Notes: generated by a model not told the origin, from the sequence alone. Counted from the stretch's first letter, positions 17,213-27,359 are shown. The stretch is 64,000 nucleotides of DNA from Tissierellales bacterium (GCA_028280805.1 JANQLB010000096.1:1-64000), one strand, 5' to 3'. Numbers and translations are program-made.

Positions 17213-18508
17213 TTGGTTAGAAAATATTTAAAAATAATAAATATAATCTTAATTCTGATTTTTATATTTAGTAGTTATATAGTAAATGCTCAATCTAATG
17301 ACGATGTATATGTAATTCCTATACAAGGAACCATAACAAAAGCAACATATCAATTTGTTCAATCTCAGGTTGATGAGATAACTAAATTAAATCCAAAGGC
17401 AATAATATTTGAGATTGACACATATGGAGGATATATTATAGAAGCAGAGAAGATATGGAGAGTCATAGCAGGTATAGAAGTACCTACCATTGCTTTTGTA
17501 AATACAAAAGCAGAATCAGCAGGAGTATTAATAACAATTGCATGTGATAAAATAGTTATGGCTGACGGTGCCAGTATAGGATCGGCTGAAACGTATCCAA
17601 GTGATGAAAAAACTTTATCTATGTGGGTAAGCTGGTTAAGAGAAGCGGCTGTTAATAACGGCAGAGACCCGGAGCTGGTTGCAGCTATGGCAGATAAGGA
17701 TATAGTTATCCCCGGTGTCATAGATGAGGAAAAATTGTTAAATATAAACACTAACTTATCTAAGGAACTAGATTTTGCAGACCTTTATGCTAATGACTAT
17801 GAAACTATATTACAGGGATTTGATATAAACTATAATGAGATTGTTAGATCTGAGACTAGCCACAGAGTCAGAGCAGCAGGCTTTTTGACTGATCCCTATG
17901 TAAGTGGTGTATTACTTGTTATTGGATTTATTGGATTAGTAGTTGAACTTTTAGCTCCGGGGTTTGGAGCTGGAGGAACTATAAGTCTTTTTGCATTTAC
18001 ATTATTCTTTGGAGGAAATATTCTTGCAGGAAATTCAGGATTAGGTGTGATATTAATATTCACTTTGGGTATAGTATTATTAATTATTGAACTTGTTGTT
18101 CCCGGCTTTGGACTGCCGGGTATAGGAGGCATAGTTGCAATAATTATAAGTATTATACTAGCAATGAACAGTATTGAAATAGCTATTATTTCTTTATCTA
18201 TTGCATTTATACTATCTATAACAGCAGCTGTTTTACTCATAAAGTTTGGATATAGAAGTCCTTATCTCAACAAAATTATACTAAAGACTAATCAAGATAA
18301 AGAAGAAGGATATGTAGGCATGCCACTTGGAAATAAATACCTAAACAAGGAAGGTATAGTAATTAACTATCTAAAACCTTCTGGAAAAGTAGAAATTGAT
18401 AATGAAAAAGTAGATGCTGTTTCTGAAGGAGAGTTTATAGAAAAAGGAGCAAAAATAAAGGTAATTAAAGTTGAAGGGATAAAAATTATAGTTAAAAGAC
18501 TAAAATAA
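17213..18508 (+). CDS. NfeD-like membrane-bound serine protease (ClpP class)
   Basis: A 431-residue membrane protein. A signal segment (residues 5-25) precedes a ClpP/SppA-like protease domain (about 30-220) with IFEIDTYGG and the [13 protein letters not shown] region carrying the nucleophilic serine. About four membrane segments (about 225-345) and a C-terminal NfeD OB-fold domain (about 360-431) follow. Such proteins are encoded next to flotillin or stomatin genes and are thought to process or regulate them, as here with floA 19 bases downstream. The start is TTG 17213, set by GGAGGTGA at 17201-17208. The equivalent Bacillus pair is yqeZ-floA. Confidence 0.88.
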   Translation: MVRKYLKIINIILILIFIFSSYIVNAQSNDDVYVIPIQGTITKATYQFVQSQVDEITKLNPKAIIFEIDTYGGYIIEAEKIWRVIAGIEVPTIAFVNTKAESAGVLITIACDKIVMADGASIGSAETYPSDEKTLSMWVSWLREAAVNNGRDPELVAAMADKDIVIPGVIDEEKLLNINTNLSKELDFADLYANDYETILQGFDINYNEIVRSETSHRVRAAGFLTDPYVSGVLLVIGFIGLVVELLAPGFGAGGTISLFAFTLFFGGNILAGNSGLGVILIFTLGIVLLIIELVVPGFGLPGIGGIVAIIISIILAMNSIEIAIISLSIAFILSITAAVLLIKFGYRSPYLNKIILKTNQDKEEGYVGMPLGNKYLNKEGIVINYLKPSGKVEIDNEKVDAVSEGEFIEKGAKIKVIKVEGIKIIVKRLK

Positions 18509-18527
18509 TATTAAGGAGGATTATCAT

Positions 18528-19526
18528 ATGCCACAAGCGTTTATTGGAATTGTAATTATTGTAGTTGTAGCTGTCATTTTACTTTCAATACTTTTAAGCT
18601 TTATACCAGTAGGGTTATGGATTACAGCTTATTTTTCAGGAGTTAAAATTGGTATCTTTACATTAGTTGGTATGAGACTTAGAAGGGTTTCACCGGCAAA
18701 GATTGTAAACCCACTTATCAAGGCAACAAAAGCCGGATTGAAGCTAGGTGTAGATAAACTTGAGGCTCATTATCTTGCAGGAGGTAACGTAAATACTGTT
18801 GTTGATGCCTTAATAGCAGCACAAAGAGCTGACATTGCTATTGAATTTGAAAGAGCAGCAGCTATTGATCTGGCAGGACGTAACGTACTTGAAGCTGTGC
18901 AAGTAAGTGTAAATCCTAAAGTTATTGAAACACCAAGAGTAGCAGCCGTAGCTAAAGATGGTATAGAGGTTATGGCAAGAGCAAGAGTTACTGTTAGAGC
19001 TAACATAGAAAGACTTGTTGGTGGTGCAGGTGAAGAAACCATCATAGCAAGAGTTGGAGAAGGTATAGTAACAACAGTTGGTAGTGCTGCATCACATAAG
19101 AAGGTACTTGAAAATCCAGATTTAATTTCCAAGACTGTTCTTGACAAAGGATTAGATGCAGGTACTGCATTTGAAATTTTATCAATAGATATAGCTGATG
19201 TAGACGTAGGAAGAAACATTGGAGCTCAATTACAAACTGACCAAGCTGAAGCTGATAAGAGAGTTTCTCAAGCCAGAGCAGAGGAAAGAAGAGCAATGGC
19301 TGTAGCAAAAGAACAAGAAATGAAGGCGGAAGTACAATCTATGAGAGCTAAAGTTGTTGAAGCAGAGGCTGAAGTTCCATTAGCATTAGCTAAAGCACTA
19401 AAGGATGGAAATTTAGGAGCAATGGATTATTATAACCTAAAAAATATATTAGCTGATACAAATATGAGAGAGTCTATCTCAAACATAAACAAAACAGATA
19501 AAAATAAACAAAATTTTGACAAGTAA
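18528..19526 (+). CDS. floA: Flotillin-like protein FloA
   Basis: A 332-residue protein of the FloA (YqfA) family that scaffolds functional membrane microdomains. An N-terminal membrane hairpin or segment (residues 5-45) precedes the SPFH-like domain, with [18 protein letters not shown] and the [10 protein letters not shown] block. An alanine/glutamate-rich coiled coil (about 240-300) closes the protein. It is co-transcribed with the NfeD-like protease upstream and the acidic repeat protein downstream. AAGGAGG sets the ATG. Length and motifs are normal. Confidence 0.95.
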   Translation: MPQAFIGIVIIVVVAVILLSILLSFIPVGLWITAYFSGVKIGIFTLVGMRLRRVSPAKIVNPLIKATKAGLKLGVDKLEAHYLAGGNVNTVVDALIAAQRADIAIEFERAAAIDLAGRNVLEAVQVSVNPKVIETPRVAAVAKDGIEVMARARVTVRANIERLVGGAGEETIIARVGEGIVTTVGSAASHKKVLENPDLISKTVLDKGLDAGTAFEILSIDIADVDVGRNIGAQLQTDQAEADKRVSQARAEERRAMAVAKEQEMKAEVQSMRAKVVEAEAEVPLALAKALKDGNLGAMDYYNLKNILADTNMRESISNINKTDKNKQNFDK

Positions 19527-19546
19527 ACCTCTAAGGAGGTGTTAAT

Positions 19547-20110
19547 ATGGATTTTGGAGATATATTAAGAATCTTTGGTATTATTATTCTGCCTATAATA
19601 TTTAAGACATATAATGAGAGCAGAAAAAAACGTAAGGAACATAATAGCACATATCAAAAGAATACTGGAAATATAAATAAACCTTACGAAGATAAAAAGG
19701 TAAGTACCCAAACAGATTATAGAGTACCACAGGAAGTAACTAAGCCTAATTATGAAGTTAAGCCTCAATATTATAATGATGAAGATTATGTAGACTCAAG
19801 AACTTCCTTGGAGTCATATGGATATAATGAAGAAGACTATATAAAGCAGAGACCTTCGCTAGAATCATATGGATATAATGAGGAAGACCATATAAAGCAG
19901 AGATCTTCACTAGAGTCATCTGAATATAACATTAGAGAAGAAGAAATATATCAAACAACAGAAGAAGCCAAAAAACATAAAACATATGATGTTATCAGGG
20001 ATAGTGAGATAGGGTCTGAGAGAATTAAGATTAAATTTGACAGATCAGAGCTTGTAAAAGGTATAGTAATGTCTGAAATTCTTTCTAAACCTAAAAGCTT
20101 AAGAAAATAA
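19547..20110 (+). CDS. Acidic repeat-containing protein linked to floA
   Basis: A 187-residue protein of unknown function. A short N-terminal hydrophobic stretch (FGIIILPIIF) could bind the membrane. The middle contains two complete copies and one partial copy of a 17-residue repeat beginning SLESYGYNEED (about residues 87-128), rich in Tyr and Glu. The C-terminus, SELVKGIVMSEILSKPKSL, looks like a short conserved peptide, possibly a docking helix. It follows floA by 20 bases with an AAGGAGG site and is the last gene before a terminator, so it probably works with the FloA/NfeD pair. It may be a microdomain accessory protein, which is inference. Confidence 0.6.
   Translation: MDFGDILRIFGIIILPIIFKTYNESRKKRKEHNSTYQKNTGNINKPYEDKKVSTQTDYRVPQEVTKPNYEVKPQYYNDEDYVDSRTSLESYGYNEEDYIKQRPSLESYGYNEEDHIKQRSSLESSEYNIREEEIYQTTEEAKKHKTYDVIRDSEIGSERIKIKFDRSELVKGIVMSEILSKPKSLRK
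19805..19930 (+). repeat. Tandem 51-bp in-frame repeat
   Basis: Units at 19805-19855 and 19856-19906 encode near-identical 17-residue segments, with a partial third unit to 19930. The DNA copies are similar enough to suggest recent slippage or duplication. Confidence 0.8.
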
Positions 20111-20120
20111 AATATTTAAT

Positions 20121-20157
20121 AAAAAACCATTAGGTAAATAAATCCTAATGGTTTTTT
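20121..20157 (+). terminator. Rho-independent terminator after the floA gene cluster
   Basis: A perfect 14-bp stem, AAAAAACCATTAGG with its complement (20121-20134 and 20144-20157), with a 9-base loop and built-in T-run. Confidence 0.9.
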
Positions 20158-20234
20158 CATTTAATATAGTTCTTTATAAAAGTAATACCAATAGTAATAA
20201 AAGCATAAATTTTAATAATAAAGGGGGTCTTCAT

Positions 20235-20516
20235 GTGAAGAAAAAAAGATTAGATGAGATTAAGTCTAATATCTCTGAAATATTAGAGCTTCCTAAGGAC
20301 ATAGTTTTGGATTTACCTAAAATAACTATGATAGGAAATCTTCAGATTTATATAGAAAACCATAAAGGTATAATCGAGTATAGTAAAGAACGAATCAGGA
20401 TAAATACTCACATAGGCATCCTTAGAATCACTGGAAAAAACATGTACATTAGAACAATAATTACTGAAGAAGTAATAGTAGCAGGCGAAATAGAAACATT
20501 TGAATTTCAAGAATAG
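20235..20516 (+). CDS. yqfC: Sporulation protein YqfC
   Basis: A 93-residue YqfC-family protein. It begins KKKRLDEIKSNISEILELPK and ends in a beta-rich domain with RIRINTHIGILRITGKN, the YabP/YqfC fold. YqfC is a mother-cell sporulation protein encoded directly before yqfD and phoH, exactly as here. The frame is open upstream, but GGGGG at 20222-20226 and the homologous N-terminus place the start at GTG 20235. A terminator at 20121-20157 separates it from the floA cluster. Confidence 0.9.
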   Translation: MKKKRLDEIKSNISEILELPKDIVLDLPKITMIGNLQIYIENHKGIIEYSKERIRINTHIGILRITGKNMYIRTIITEEVIVAGEIETFEFQE

Positions 20517-20527
20517 GGGTGTTAGTA

Positions 20528-21721
20528 TTGCTGGTTATAAGAATATGGAATTATCTTCGAGGATATGTTATTATTAGAGTGGAAGGATTAACTTTAGAAA
20601 AATTTATAAACCTTGCTATTGCACGCAATATTTATTTATGGGATATAGTTAGAGTTGACTATACAACATTAGAATCTAAGGTAGGTATAAAAGGATTTAA
20701 GGAACTTAGGGAGGTTGTAAAAAGAGTTGGGTGTAAAGTTAGTATAGTTGGAAAAAAAGGGTATCCTTTTTTTATTCATAGATTTAAATATAGAAAGATG
20801 CTGGGCTTTGGATTTATTATTGCAATAGGAATAGTTATTTTTTTTACTTCTATTATATGGTCGATAGATATAAACGGTAATGAAGCTGCCAGTAATGAAG
20901 AAATTCTTAACCATCTTGAGAACATTGGCATAGAGCCGGGTGTATTTAAAATGAAAGTAGATACAAAAGAAATTAAAAATCATCTATTAAAAAGTATGGA
21001 TTATTTGACCTTTGTCAGTGCAGAGATGAGAGGTACTAGATTAGTCCTTGAAATAAAAGAAAGTGAAGATAGACCGGAGATGGTAAATAAAGATTTTCCT
21101 TGTAATATAATTGCTGATAAAAAAGCAGTTATTGAAAAGATAGTAGCTAAAAATGGAAAAAGTGTTGTTAAAAAAGGAGATATTGTTGTTGAGGGTCAGA
21201 TTCTGATAACTGGTTTAATTCAGGATGAAAGAATGGAGAAGCCTTTATTAGTACATTCAGAGGGAGAGATATTTGGGAAAACGTGGTATAATAAAGAGAT
21301 AAGTGAGCCGATTATTAAAACTATTAAAGAGGAAACTGGAAGGCTTCATACTACTAAGGAAATAAAAATTGGCAATAAAAGAATTCATTTAATTAGTGGA
21401 GAAATTCCATTTGAAAATTATGTTGAAGAAATAGATGCAAAGAAAATTATAGATTGGAAGGCGTTTAGTCTGCCGCTAGAGATTATAGAACATAAATATA
21501 AAGAAGTAAAAGTTAAAAAGGTTACACAAAATGTTGACGCATTAAAGCAAAAAGTATCTGTTATAGGAGTTCAGGATATGATGAAGGAACTTTCTGAAGA
21601 TGCTAGAGTTATTTCAAAAGATGTTCAGTATTCTATACAAGATAATGTGCTTATTACAAAAATAACTATTGAAGTTATTGAAGAAATAGGAAGAAAACAA
21701 AAAATTAATAACAGCAATTAA
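20528..21721 (+). CDS. yqfD: Sporulation protein YqfD
   Basis: A 397-residue membrane protein of the YqfD family, involved in sporulation. The N-terminus begins IRIWNYLRGYVIIRVEG, the typical family start. One membrane segment (about residues 90-111) is followed by a large extracytoplasmic, POTRA-like region (GNEAASNEEILNHLENIGI) and a beta-rich domain. The start is TTG 20528, spaced 6 bases after AGGGGTG; the in-frame GTG at 20519 lies within that ribosome binding site. It follows yqfC by 11 bases and precedes phoH. Confidence 0.9.
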   Translation: MLVIRIWNYLRGYVIIRVEGLTLEKFINLAIARNIYLWDIVRVDYTTLESKVGIKGFKELREVVKRVGCKVSIVGKKGYPFFIHRFKYRKMLGFGFIIAIGIVIFFTSIIWSIDINGNEAASNEEILNHLENIGIEPGVFKMKVDTKEIKNHLLKSMDYLTFVSAEMRGTRLVLEIKESEDRPEMVNKDFPCNIIADKKAVIEKIVAKNGKSVVKKGDIVVEGQILITGLIQDERMEKPLLVHSEGEIFGKTWYNKEISEPIIKTIKEETGRLHTTKEIKIGNKRIHLISGEIPFENYVEEIDAKKIIDWKAFSLPLEIIEHKYKEVKVKKVTQNVDALKQKVSVIGVQDMMKELSEDARVISKDVQYSIQDNVLITKITIEVIEEIGRKQKINNSN

Positions 21722-21734
21722 GGAGGAAGAAAGT

Positions 21735-22727
21735 TTGGACAAAGAAACTAAAGAGAGAAATATAGTAGTTGAAGGAAAAGACTTTACTAGTGAATTATTT
21801 GGTGATTTTGACGAAAACATAAAAATTATAGAGAATACTTTTGATGTAGATATTGTTTCAAGAGATGGAGTTATTAGGATTATAGGAGAAGAGAGGTCCT
21901 TGATAATAGTAGAGAAACTCTTATATAAGTTAATTGATATGGTTAAAAAGGATGGAAGGCTAAATAAACAGCAGATAAGATATGCTATTGAATTGGTTAT
22001 GGAAGGTCAGGAAGACGCTATAAAGGATTTATTAAATGATGTTATTTGCGTTACTGCTTCAGGAAAAACCCTAAAGCCTAAAACACTAGGACAGAAGACA
22101 TATATTCAAGCTATTAGAGAAAATGATGTAGTTTTTGGTATAGGACCGGCTGGTACTGGAAAGACTTATCTTGCAATGGCAATGGCTGTTAAAGCATTTA
22201 AAAATAACGAGGTAAGTAGAATAATTTTAACAAGACCAGCGGTAGAAGCAGGAGAGAGTTTAGGGTTTTTACCCGGAGATTTACAAGAAAAAGTAGATCC
22301 GTATTTAAGACCTCTATACGATGCTTTATTTGATATTTTAGGAGCAGAAACATATGGAAAGTATAGAGAAAGAGGATTAATTGAGATTGCTCCTTTAGCA
22401 TATATGAGAGGAAGAACACTAGATTCATCATTTATTATTCTGGATGAAGCACAAAATACAACTTCAGAGCAGATGAAGATGTTTTTAACTAGATTAGGAT
22501 TTGGTTCAAAGGCAGTAATAACAGGAGATATAACTCAAATAGACTTACCTGCGGGTAAAAACTCAGGATTAAAAAGAGTAACTAAAATCCTTGAGGGAGT
22601 TAAGGGAATTTCATTTATCTTTCTTGGAAAGAAAGATGTAGTTAGACATCATCTTGTTCAAAGAATAATTGCTGCATATGAGAAATTTGAAAAGAATATT
22701 CCAAGGAAAAAGCAACCCAAAAAATAA
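21735..22727 (+). CDS. phoH: PhoH family ATPase
   Basis: A 330-residue cytoplasmic PhoH-type nucleotide-binding protein. An N-terminal KH-like region (residues 1-95) precedes the ATPase domain with Walker A GPAGTGKTYLA (about residue 137), Walker B FIILDEAQN and ITGDITQIDLP. PhoH proteins are predicted RNA-related ATPases and are regularly linked to ybeY, as here two genes later. The TTG at 21735 follows AGGAGG at 21721-21726. It belongs to the yqfC-yqfD-phoH-pgpH-ybeY unit. Confidence 0.95.
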   Translation: MDKETKERNIVVEGKDFTSELFGDFDENIKIIENTFDVDIVSRDGVIRIIGEERSLIIVEKLLYKLIDMVKKDGRLNKQQIRYAIELVMEGQEDAIKDLLNDVICVTASGKTLKPKTLGQKTYIQAIRENDVVFGIGPAGTGKTYLAMAMAVKAFKNNEVSRIILTRPAVEAGESLGFLPGDLQEKVDPYLRPLYDALFDILGAETYGKYRERGLIEIAPLAYMRGRTLDSSFIILDEAQNTTSEQMKMFLTRLGFGSKAVITGDITQIDLPAGKNSGLKRVTKILEGVKGISFIFLGKKDVVRHHLVQRIIAAYEKFEKNIPRKKQPKK

Positions 22728-22745
22728 TTAATATGGAGGGTTTCC

Positions 22746-24842
22746 ATGTTTACATTTAAAGGTAAAAAGATGGACAAACTGAAAAATAATATTGTCTTTA
22801 ACTTTTTTAACAGGTTAATAGTAAAGCAGATAATATTAGCAATAATATTTACTGGTCTGCTTTTTGCAGTGGTTGCAAATACAGTAGCACCAGAAAAGAT
22901 AGATGTAAAAGTTGGTGACATAGCTCCAACAGATATCAGAGCAACTAAAGATATAATAGATATAGACTCAACAGAAGAGTTAAAGGAAGCTGCTAGAGAA
23001 AGTGTAGAACCAAGACATAGGATAGATCCATCCGTGCAAGTTAAAATGAAAAACAAAATAAAAAATTATTTTCAGACAATAACGGATGTTAAAGATAGCG
23101 ATGAAGAAAATGTTGAAAGTCAGATTGCTATTATAAAAATCAATTCAGAATTAAATCTTGAAGATGAACAAAATATTGTAGCTTTAAATATGGACATTGA
23201 AAATCTAACTATGCTTGAAAGTAATATATACGACATAATTAATCAAATAATGGGAACTGGTATTAAATTTGAAGAGATAGAATATGAAAAAGAAAATGTT
23301 ATAAAAATATTTAAAAGCCTTGATAATCTATCCATACAAGAAAGTGCATTAGGAGCTGCTATCATTAATTCTTCCTTAAGTCCAAACAGGTTTCTGGATA
23401 TTGAGGTTACTGAGCAGAAAAAACAGGAAGCTGCTGATAAGATAGATCCTATTATAATTGAAAAAAATCAGATAATAGTTAGTGAAGGAACTAAAATAGA
23501 TGAAAGAGCATACAACCTAATAAAGAAAATTGGTCTTGTAAAGGAAGAAGGAGAAATTGCATATAAGATTTTAATAGGTTCGTTGCTGTTTGTTATTATA
23601 ATGGAGTTACTTATTTGTGCATATCTATATATGTTTAATCGTGAAGTTTTAAACAGTTCCAAGCTTTTAATCTTAGCTATAATTATACTATGTACAATAG
23701 TTATAAGTCAGGCTATCAATTCTATTGATGGATACTTGATGCCTGTTGCAGCAGCATCAATGCTGATTGCATTAATAGTAGACGGTAAGTTAGCTATCTT
23801 GGTTAATTTTATTACTGTTATTACTATTGGTGTTATAACCGGTAATGACATTAATATTTTAATTACTTTATTAATTGGTGGCTCAGTTAGTGTTTATGGT
23901 GTTATTCATATGCAGCAAAGATATAATATATTTTTAACCGGGTTAATAGTAAGTATATCACATGTTCTGGTTATATTAGCTTTTGGGTTGATAGGAGACA
24001 TTGAAATAAGTCAGATGCTTACAATTGGACTTTATGGTATTTTAAATGGTGTTTTTAGTGCTATTTTAACAGTAGGATCACTTCCTTTGTGGGAAAATTT
24101 ATTTGGAATAATTACACCGTTAAAGCTTCTTGAATTGTCTAATCCAAATCAACCTTTACTAAAGAAGCTTTTACTTGAAGCTCCGGGAACTTATCACCAT
24201 AGTATAATAGTGGGCAACTTAAGTGAAGCAGCCGCTGATTCAATTAAAGCTAATTCCTTAATAACCAGAGTAGGGTCATATTATCATGATGTAGGAAAGC
24301 TTAAAAGACCATATTTCTTTAAAGAAAATCAAATTAATGGAGAAAATCCTCATGATAAGATAAATCCTAACCTAAGCACTTTAATAATCACTAACCATGT
24401 TAAGGATGGTGTAGAATTTGCAAGAAAATATAATATTCCTTTACCTATAAGAGATATTATCAGACAGCATCATGGTGAAACAATTGTGGCATACTTTTAC
24501 CATAAGGCTTTACAACAAGATGATCCGGAATTAATTGAAGAAAAAAACTTTAGGTATGAAGGACCAAAGCCGCAGTTTAAGGAATCAGCTATAATAATGC
24601 TGGCAGATTCTGTAGAGGCTGCTGTAAGGTCTATGCAAGAACCAACTAAAGGCAAGATAGATGGTTTAGTAAGAAAAATTATAAAAGATAAGCTAAATGA
24701 CGGACAGCTGGATGAGTGTGATTTAACCTTAAAAGATTTAGATTTAATAGCAAAGTCTTTTGTAAAAGTATTAATGGGAATATTCCATGAAAGGATACAA
24801 TATCCTGACATAGATTTAAAAGAGCTGAAAGGGGCAGAATAG
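22746..24842 (+). CDS. pgpH: 7TM-HD family cyclic-di-AMP phosphodiesterase (PgpH/YqfF)
   Basis: A 698-residue membrane enzyme that degrades the second messenger c-di-AMP. The layout is an N-terminal membrane segment (residues 23-44), an extracellular 7TMR-HDED domain (about 45-280), seven membrane segments (about 285-460) and a cytoplasmic HD domain. The HD domain shows GTYHHSIIVG, YYHDVGKLKRP and RQHHGET, the metal-binding histidines and aspartates of the family. GGAGGG sets the ATG at 22746. It ends directly against ybeY (adjacent bases) and so is translationally linked to it. Confidence 0.95.
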   Translation: MFTFKGKKMDKLKNNIVFNFFNRLIVKQIILAIIFTGLLFAVVANTVAPEKIDVKVGDIAPTDIRATKDIIDIDSTEELKEAARESVEPRHRIDPSVQVKMKNKIKNYFQTITDVKDSDEENVESQIAIIKINSELNLEDEQNIVALNMDIENLTMLESNIYDIINQIMGTGIKFEEIEYEKENVIKIFKSLDNLSIQESALGAAIINSSLSPNRFLDIEVTEQKKQEAADKIDPIIIEKNQIIVSEGTKIDERAYNLIKKIGLVKEEGEIAYKILIGSLLFVIIMELLICAYLYMFNREVLNSSKLLILAIIILCTIVISQAINSIDGYLMPVAAASMLIALIVDGKLAILVNFITVITIGVITGNDINILITLLIGGSVSVYGVIHMQQRYNIFLTGLIVSISHVLVILAFGLIGDIEISQMLTIGLYGILNGVFSAILTVGSLPLWENLFGIITPLKLLELSNPNQPLLKKLLLEAPGTYHHSIIVGNLSEAAADSIKANSLITRVGSYYHDVGKLKRPYFFKENQINGENPHDKINPNLSTLIITNHVKDGVEFARKYNIPLPIRDIIRQHHGETIVAYFYHKALQQDDPELIEEKNFRYEGPKPQFKESAIIMLADSVEAAVRSMQEPTKGKIDGLVRKIIKDKLNDGQLDECDLTLKDLDLIAKSFVKVLMGIFHERIQYPDIDLKELKGAE

Positions 24843-25322
24843 TTGGATTTAATAGTAGATAATAGGCAAAAAGAAATTCAAATTGATGAAGAAATGATAG
24901 ATCTATTAAAGAAAACTGTCTTACAATGTTTAAAAACTGAAGGTAGAGAATTAGATTATGAAATAAGCATATCATTTGTGGATGATAATGAAATTAGATT
25001 GTTAAACAAACAATATAGGGGAATAGATAAAGCAACAGATGTTCTATCTTTTTCCATGCTGACTGGAGATGAAGTTATCAAACATTCTTTACCTATATTA
25101 CTTGGCGACATTGTAATTTCAGTTCAATCAGCATTAAGACAATCAAATGAATTCGGACATACATTAGAGAGAGAGATAGTGTATCTAACGATGCATAGTA
25201 TGCTTCATTTACTTGGATATGACCATCTTAATAAAGAAGATAAAAAACAAATGAGAGAAAGAGAAAAAGAGATTATGAAGCTGTTAGGTATATTTAAAAA
25301 TAATTGTGATGTGGGTGTTTAA
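24843..25322 (+). CDS. ybeY: Endoribonuclease YbeY (16S rRNA maturation)
   Basis: A 159-residue metal-dependent endoribonuclease needed for 16S rRNA 3' maturation and ribosome quality control. The metal motif is MHSMLHLLGYDH, keeping the three histidines in H-x3-H-x5-H order; the usual glycine after the first histidine is serine here. ATDVLSFSM is the second signature. Translation starts at TTG 24843, immediately after the pgpH stop, and the stop abuts the next gene's ATG. Confidence 0.95.
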   Translation: MDLIVDNRQKEIQIDEEMIDLLKKTVLQCLKTEGRELDYEISISFVDDNEIRLLNKQYRGIDKATDVLSFSMLTGDEVIKHSLPILLGDIVISVQSALRQSNEFGHTLEREIVYLTMHSMLHLLGYDHLNKEDKKQMREREKEIMKLLGIFKNNCDVGV

Positions 25323-26021
25323 ATGAAGTTAATGAATCTTATTGATAGTTTTAACTATGCAATACAGGGCATAGTAAATACGTTGAAAACTGAAATGAAT
25401 ATGAAAATTCACTTTTTAGCAGCCTTTCTTGTTATAATAACAAGCTTGTTTTTTAATTTTAGTAAAGTAGAATTTTTAATTCTGTGCTTTACTATTTCCT
25501 TGGTAATAATAACAGAGATGATTAACACTGCTATCGAAAAAACTATAGATATGTTTACTACTGAATATCATCCATTAGCAAAAACAGCTAAAAATGTAGC
25601 TGCAGGAGCTGTATTAGTATCATCTGTAAATGCACTTGTAGTAGGTTACTTATTGTTTTTTGAAAGAATAAATCCTTTAACAAGGATAATTTTAACTAAA
25701 ATTAAAAACTCCCCGATTCATCTGAGTTTTGTCAGTTTAGCTCTAGTCATAATGGTAATCATAATAGTAAAGACAAAAACAAAAACAGGCACTCCGCTTC
25801 AAGGTGGAATTTTAAGTGGTCATACAGCATTAGCTTGTTCAATGGCTACTGCTATAACTATTATTGCAGAAAACACTCTTTTAGCGACATTAAGTTTTGG
25901 CATTGCAATTTTAGTTGGAGAAAGCAGAATTGAAGGGAAAATACACACACCATTTCAAGTATTAGCAGGTGCAATAGTTGGAATACTTATTACTATAATT
26001 ATATTTCAGTTTAGGGGTTAA
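25323..26021 (+). CDS. Diacylglycerol/undecaprenol kinase fused to a PAP2-like domain
   Basis: A 232-residue membrane protein. Residues 1-115 are a DgkA-type lipid kinase with the family core ITEMINTAIEKTID. Residues ~125-232 resemble a PAP2 lipid phosphatase: SGHTALACS and SRIEGKIH match motifs 2 and 3, while the first motif (KxxxxxxRP) and the final Asp are altered. Such fusions are common in Firmicutes and probably act on undecaprenol or its phosphate in cell-wall lipid recycling. Whether the phosphatase half is active is uncertain. The ATG directly follows the ybeY stop. Confidence 0.85.
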   Translation: MKLMNLIDSFNYAIQGIVNTLKTEMNMKIHFLAAFLVIITSLFFNFSKVEFLILCFTISLVIITEMINTAIEKTIDMFTTEYHPLAKTAKNVAAGAVLVSSVNALVVGYLLFFERINPLTRIILTKIKNSPIHLSFVSLALVIMVIIIVKTKTKTGTPLQGGILSGHTALACSMATAITIIAENTLLATLSFGIAILVGESRIEGKIHTPFQVLAGAIVGILITIIIFQFRG

Positions 26022-26036
26022 TATGGAGGGATTTTG

Positions 26037-27305
26037 ATGTCAGATGTTGACATATACCTTAGGATTGGCGTTGTATTGATATTGCTGGTATTTTCAGGTG
26101 TGTTTTCCAGCTCAGAAACTGCCTTAACTGCAATAACAACTGCAAAAATACGTAAACTTAAGGAATATGATGAAGAAAGTGCAAACGTATTAAAGAGAAT
26201 AAAGAAAAAATTAAACACAATTCTTACTACGATATTAATCGGCAATAATATTGTAAATATTGCTGCGACTGCAATACTAACACAATTAACGGCTAATATC
26301 TTTAATGATGAAGGATATTCAGCCCTTGCTGCTACTGGAATTATGACAGTTTTAATTCTTGTTTTTGGTGAGATAACTCCAAAGACTTTTGCAGCCCAAA
26401 ATCCAGAAAAAGTTGCAGTTAAGGTTTCAATACCTCTTGAAATCTTATCTAAGATACTAAAGCCTATTCTTTTTATATTAAACAGAGTTACCGGATTTAT
26501 TATCAAGCTTTTTGGCGGTACTGTAGGAGAAAATAGTCCATTTGTTACTGAGGAAGAAATCAGACATTTAGTAGATGCCGGTGAAGAAGAAGGTATTTTA
26601 AAACATCAGGAAAAGGAAATGATTGAAGGAGTTTTTGATATAGATGATACAGATGTAAGAGATGTTATGGTACCTAGAATAGATATAGTTGCCACATCAG
26701 AGAATACTCCTTTAAGAAAAGTTCTGGATACTATTATTGCTTGTGGACATTCAAGGATACCGGTTTTCAAAGATACCATAGACAATATAACTGGAATTTT
26801 GTATGCCAAAGATATATTACCATTTGTTGCTTCCAGTGTATCTGAAATAGAAGAAAAGAATATAAAAACTTTATTAAGAAAGGCTTATTATGTACCTGAA
26901 ACAAAGAAAGTAAGCCATCTTCTTAAAGAATTACAGCAGAAAAAGATACATATGGCTATAGTTCTGGATGAATATGGAGGTACTGAGGGTCTTGTAACGA
27001 TTGAAGATATTTTAGAAGAAATAGTAGGAGACATATTAGACGAATATGATAATGAAATTGACTTAGTAGAAAAAATTGAAGAAGGCCTATTTATCGTTAA
27101 AGCTGAAGTATCCTTGGAAGAGATAAATGATTTATTTGATGTTGATTTGCCGGAAAAAGACTTTGACTCACTTGGAGGATACGTCTTCAGCTGCCTTGGA
27201 AGAGTTCCGGTTAAAGGTGATGTGGTTACATTTGAACACCTTAAAATGACAGTTGAGAGTATTCAAAATAGAAGGATTAAAGAAATCAAGATTACAACTA
27301 AATAG
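26037..27305 (+). CDS. CNNM/CorC-type transporter with CBS domains (HlyC-like)
   Basis: A 422-residue membrane protein. An N-terminal DUF21/CNNM membrane domain (about residues 1-180, with FSSSETALTAI and GEITPKTFA) is followed by a CBS pair (about 205-330, with VMVPRIDIVA and the LDEYGGTEGLVT motif). A C-terminal CorC_HlyC domain (about 340-420) ends the protein. The family exports Mg2+ or related cations; the hemolysin name is historical. The start is ATG 26037 after GGAGGG, rather than the adjacent upstream TTG. Confidence 0.92.
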   Translation: MSDVDIYLRIGVVLILLVFSGVFSSSETALTAITTAKIRKLKEYDEESANVLKRIKKKLNTILTTILIGNNIVNIAATAILTQLTANIFNDEGYSALAATGIMTVLILVFGEITPKTFAAQNPEKVAVKVSIPLEILSKILKPILFILNRVTGFIIKLFGGTVGENSPFVTEEEIRHLVDAGEEEGILKHQEKEMIEGVFDIDDTDVRDVMVPRIDIVATSENTPLRKVLDTIIACGHSRIPVFKDTIDNITGILYAKDILPFVASSVSEIEEKNIKTLLRKAYYVPETKKVSHLLKELQQKKIHMAIVLDEYGGTEGLVTIEDILEEIVGDILDEYDNEIDLVEKIEEGLFIVKAEVSLEEINDLFDVDLPEKDFDSLGGYVFSCLGRVPVKGDVVTFEHLKMTVESIQNRRIKEIKITTK

Positions 27306-27359
27306 TAATTATTACACAGTAAAATAGCTTTTAGTATACTAATTCAAGGAGGAATAATA

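Noticed and set aside
22658-24811. Minus-strand frames of about 100 codons across pgpH
   Set aside because: Codon-complement shadows of the pgpH coding sequence.
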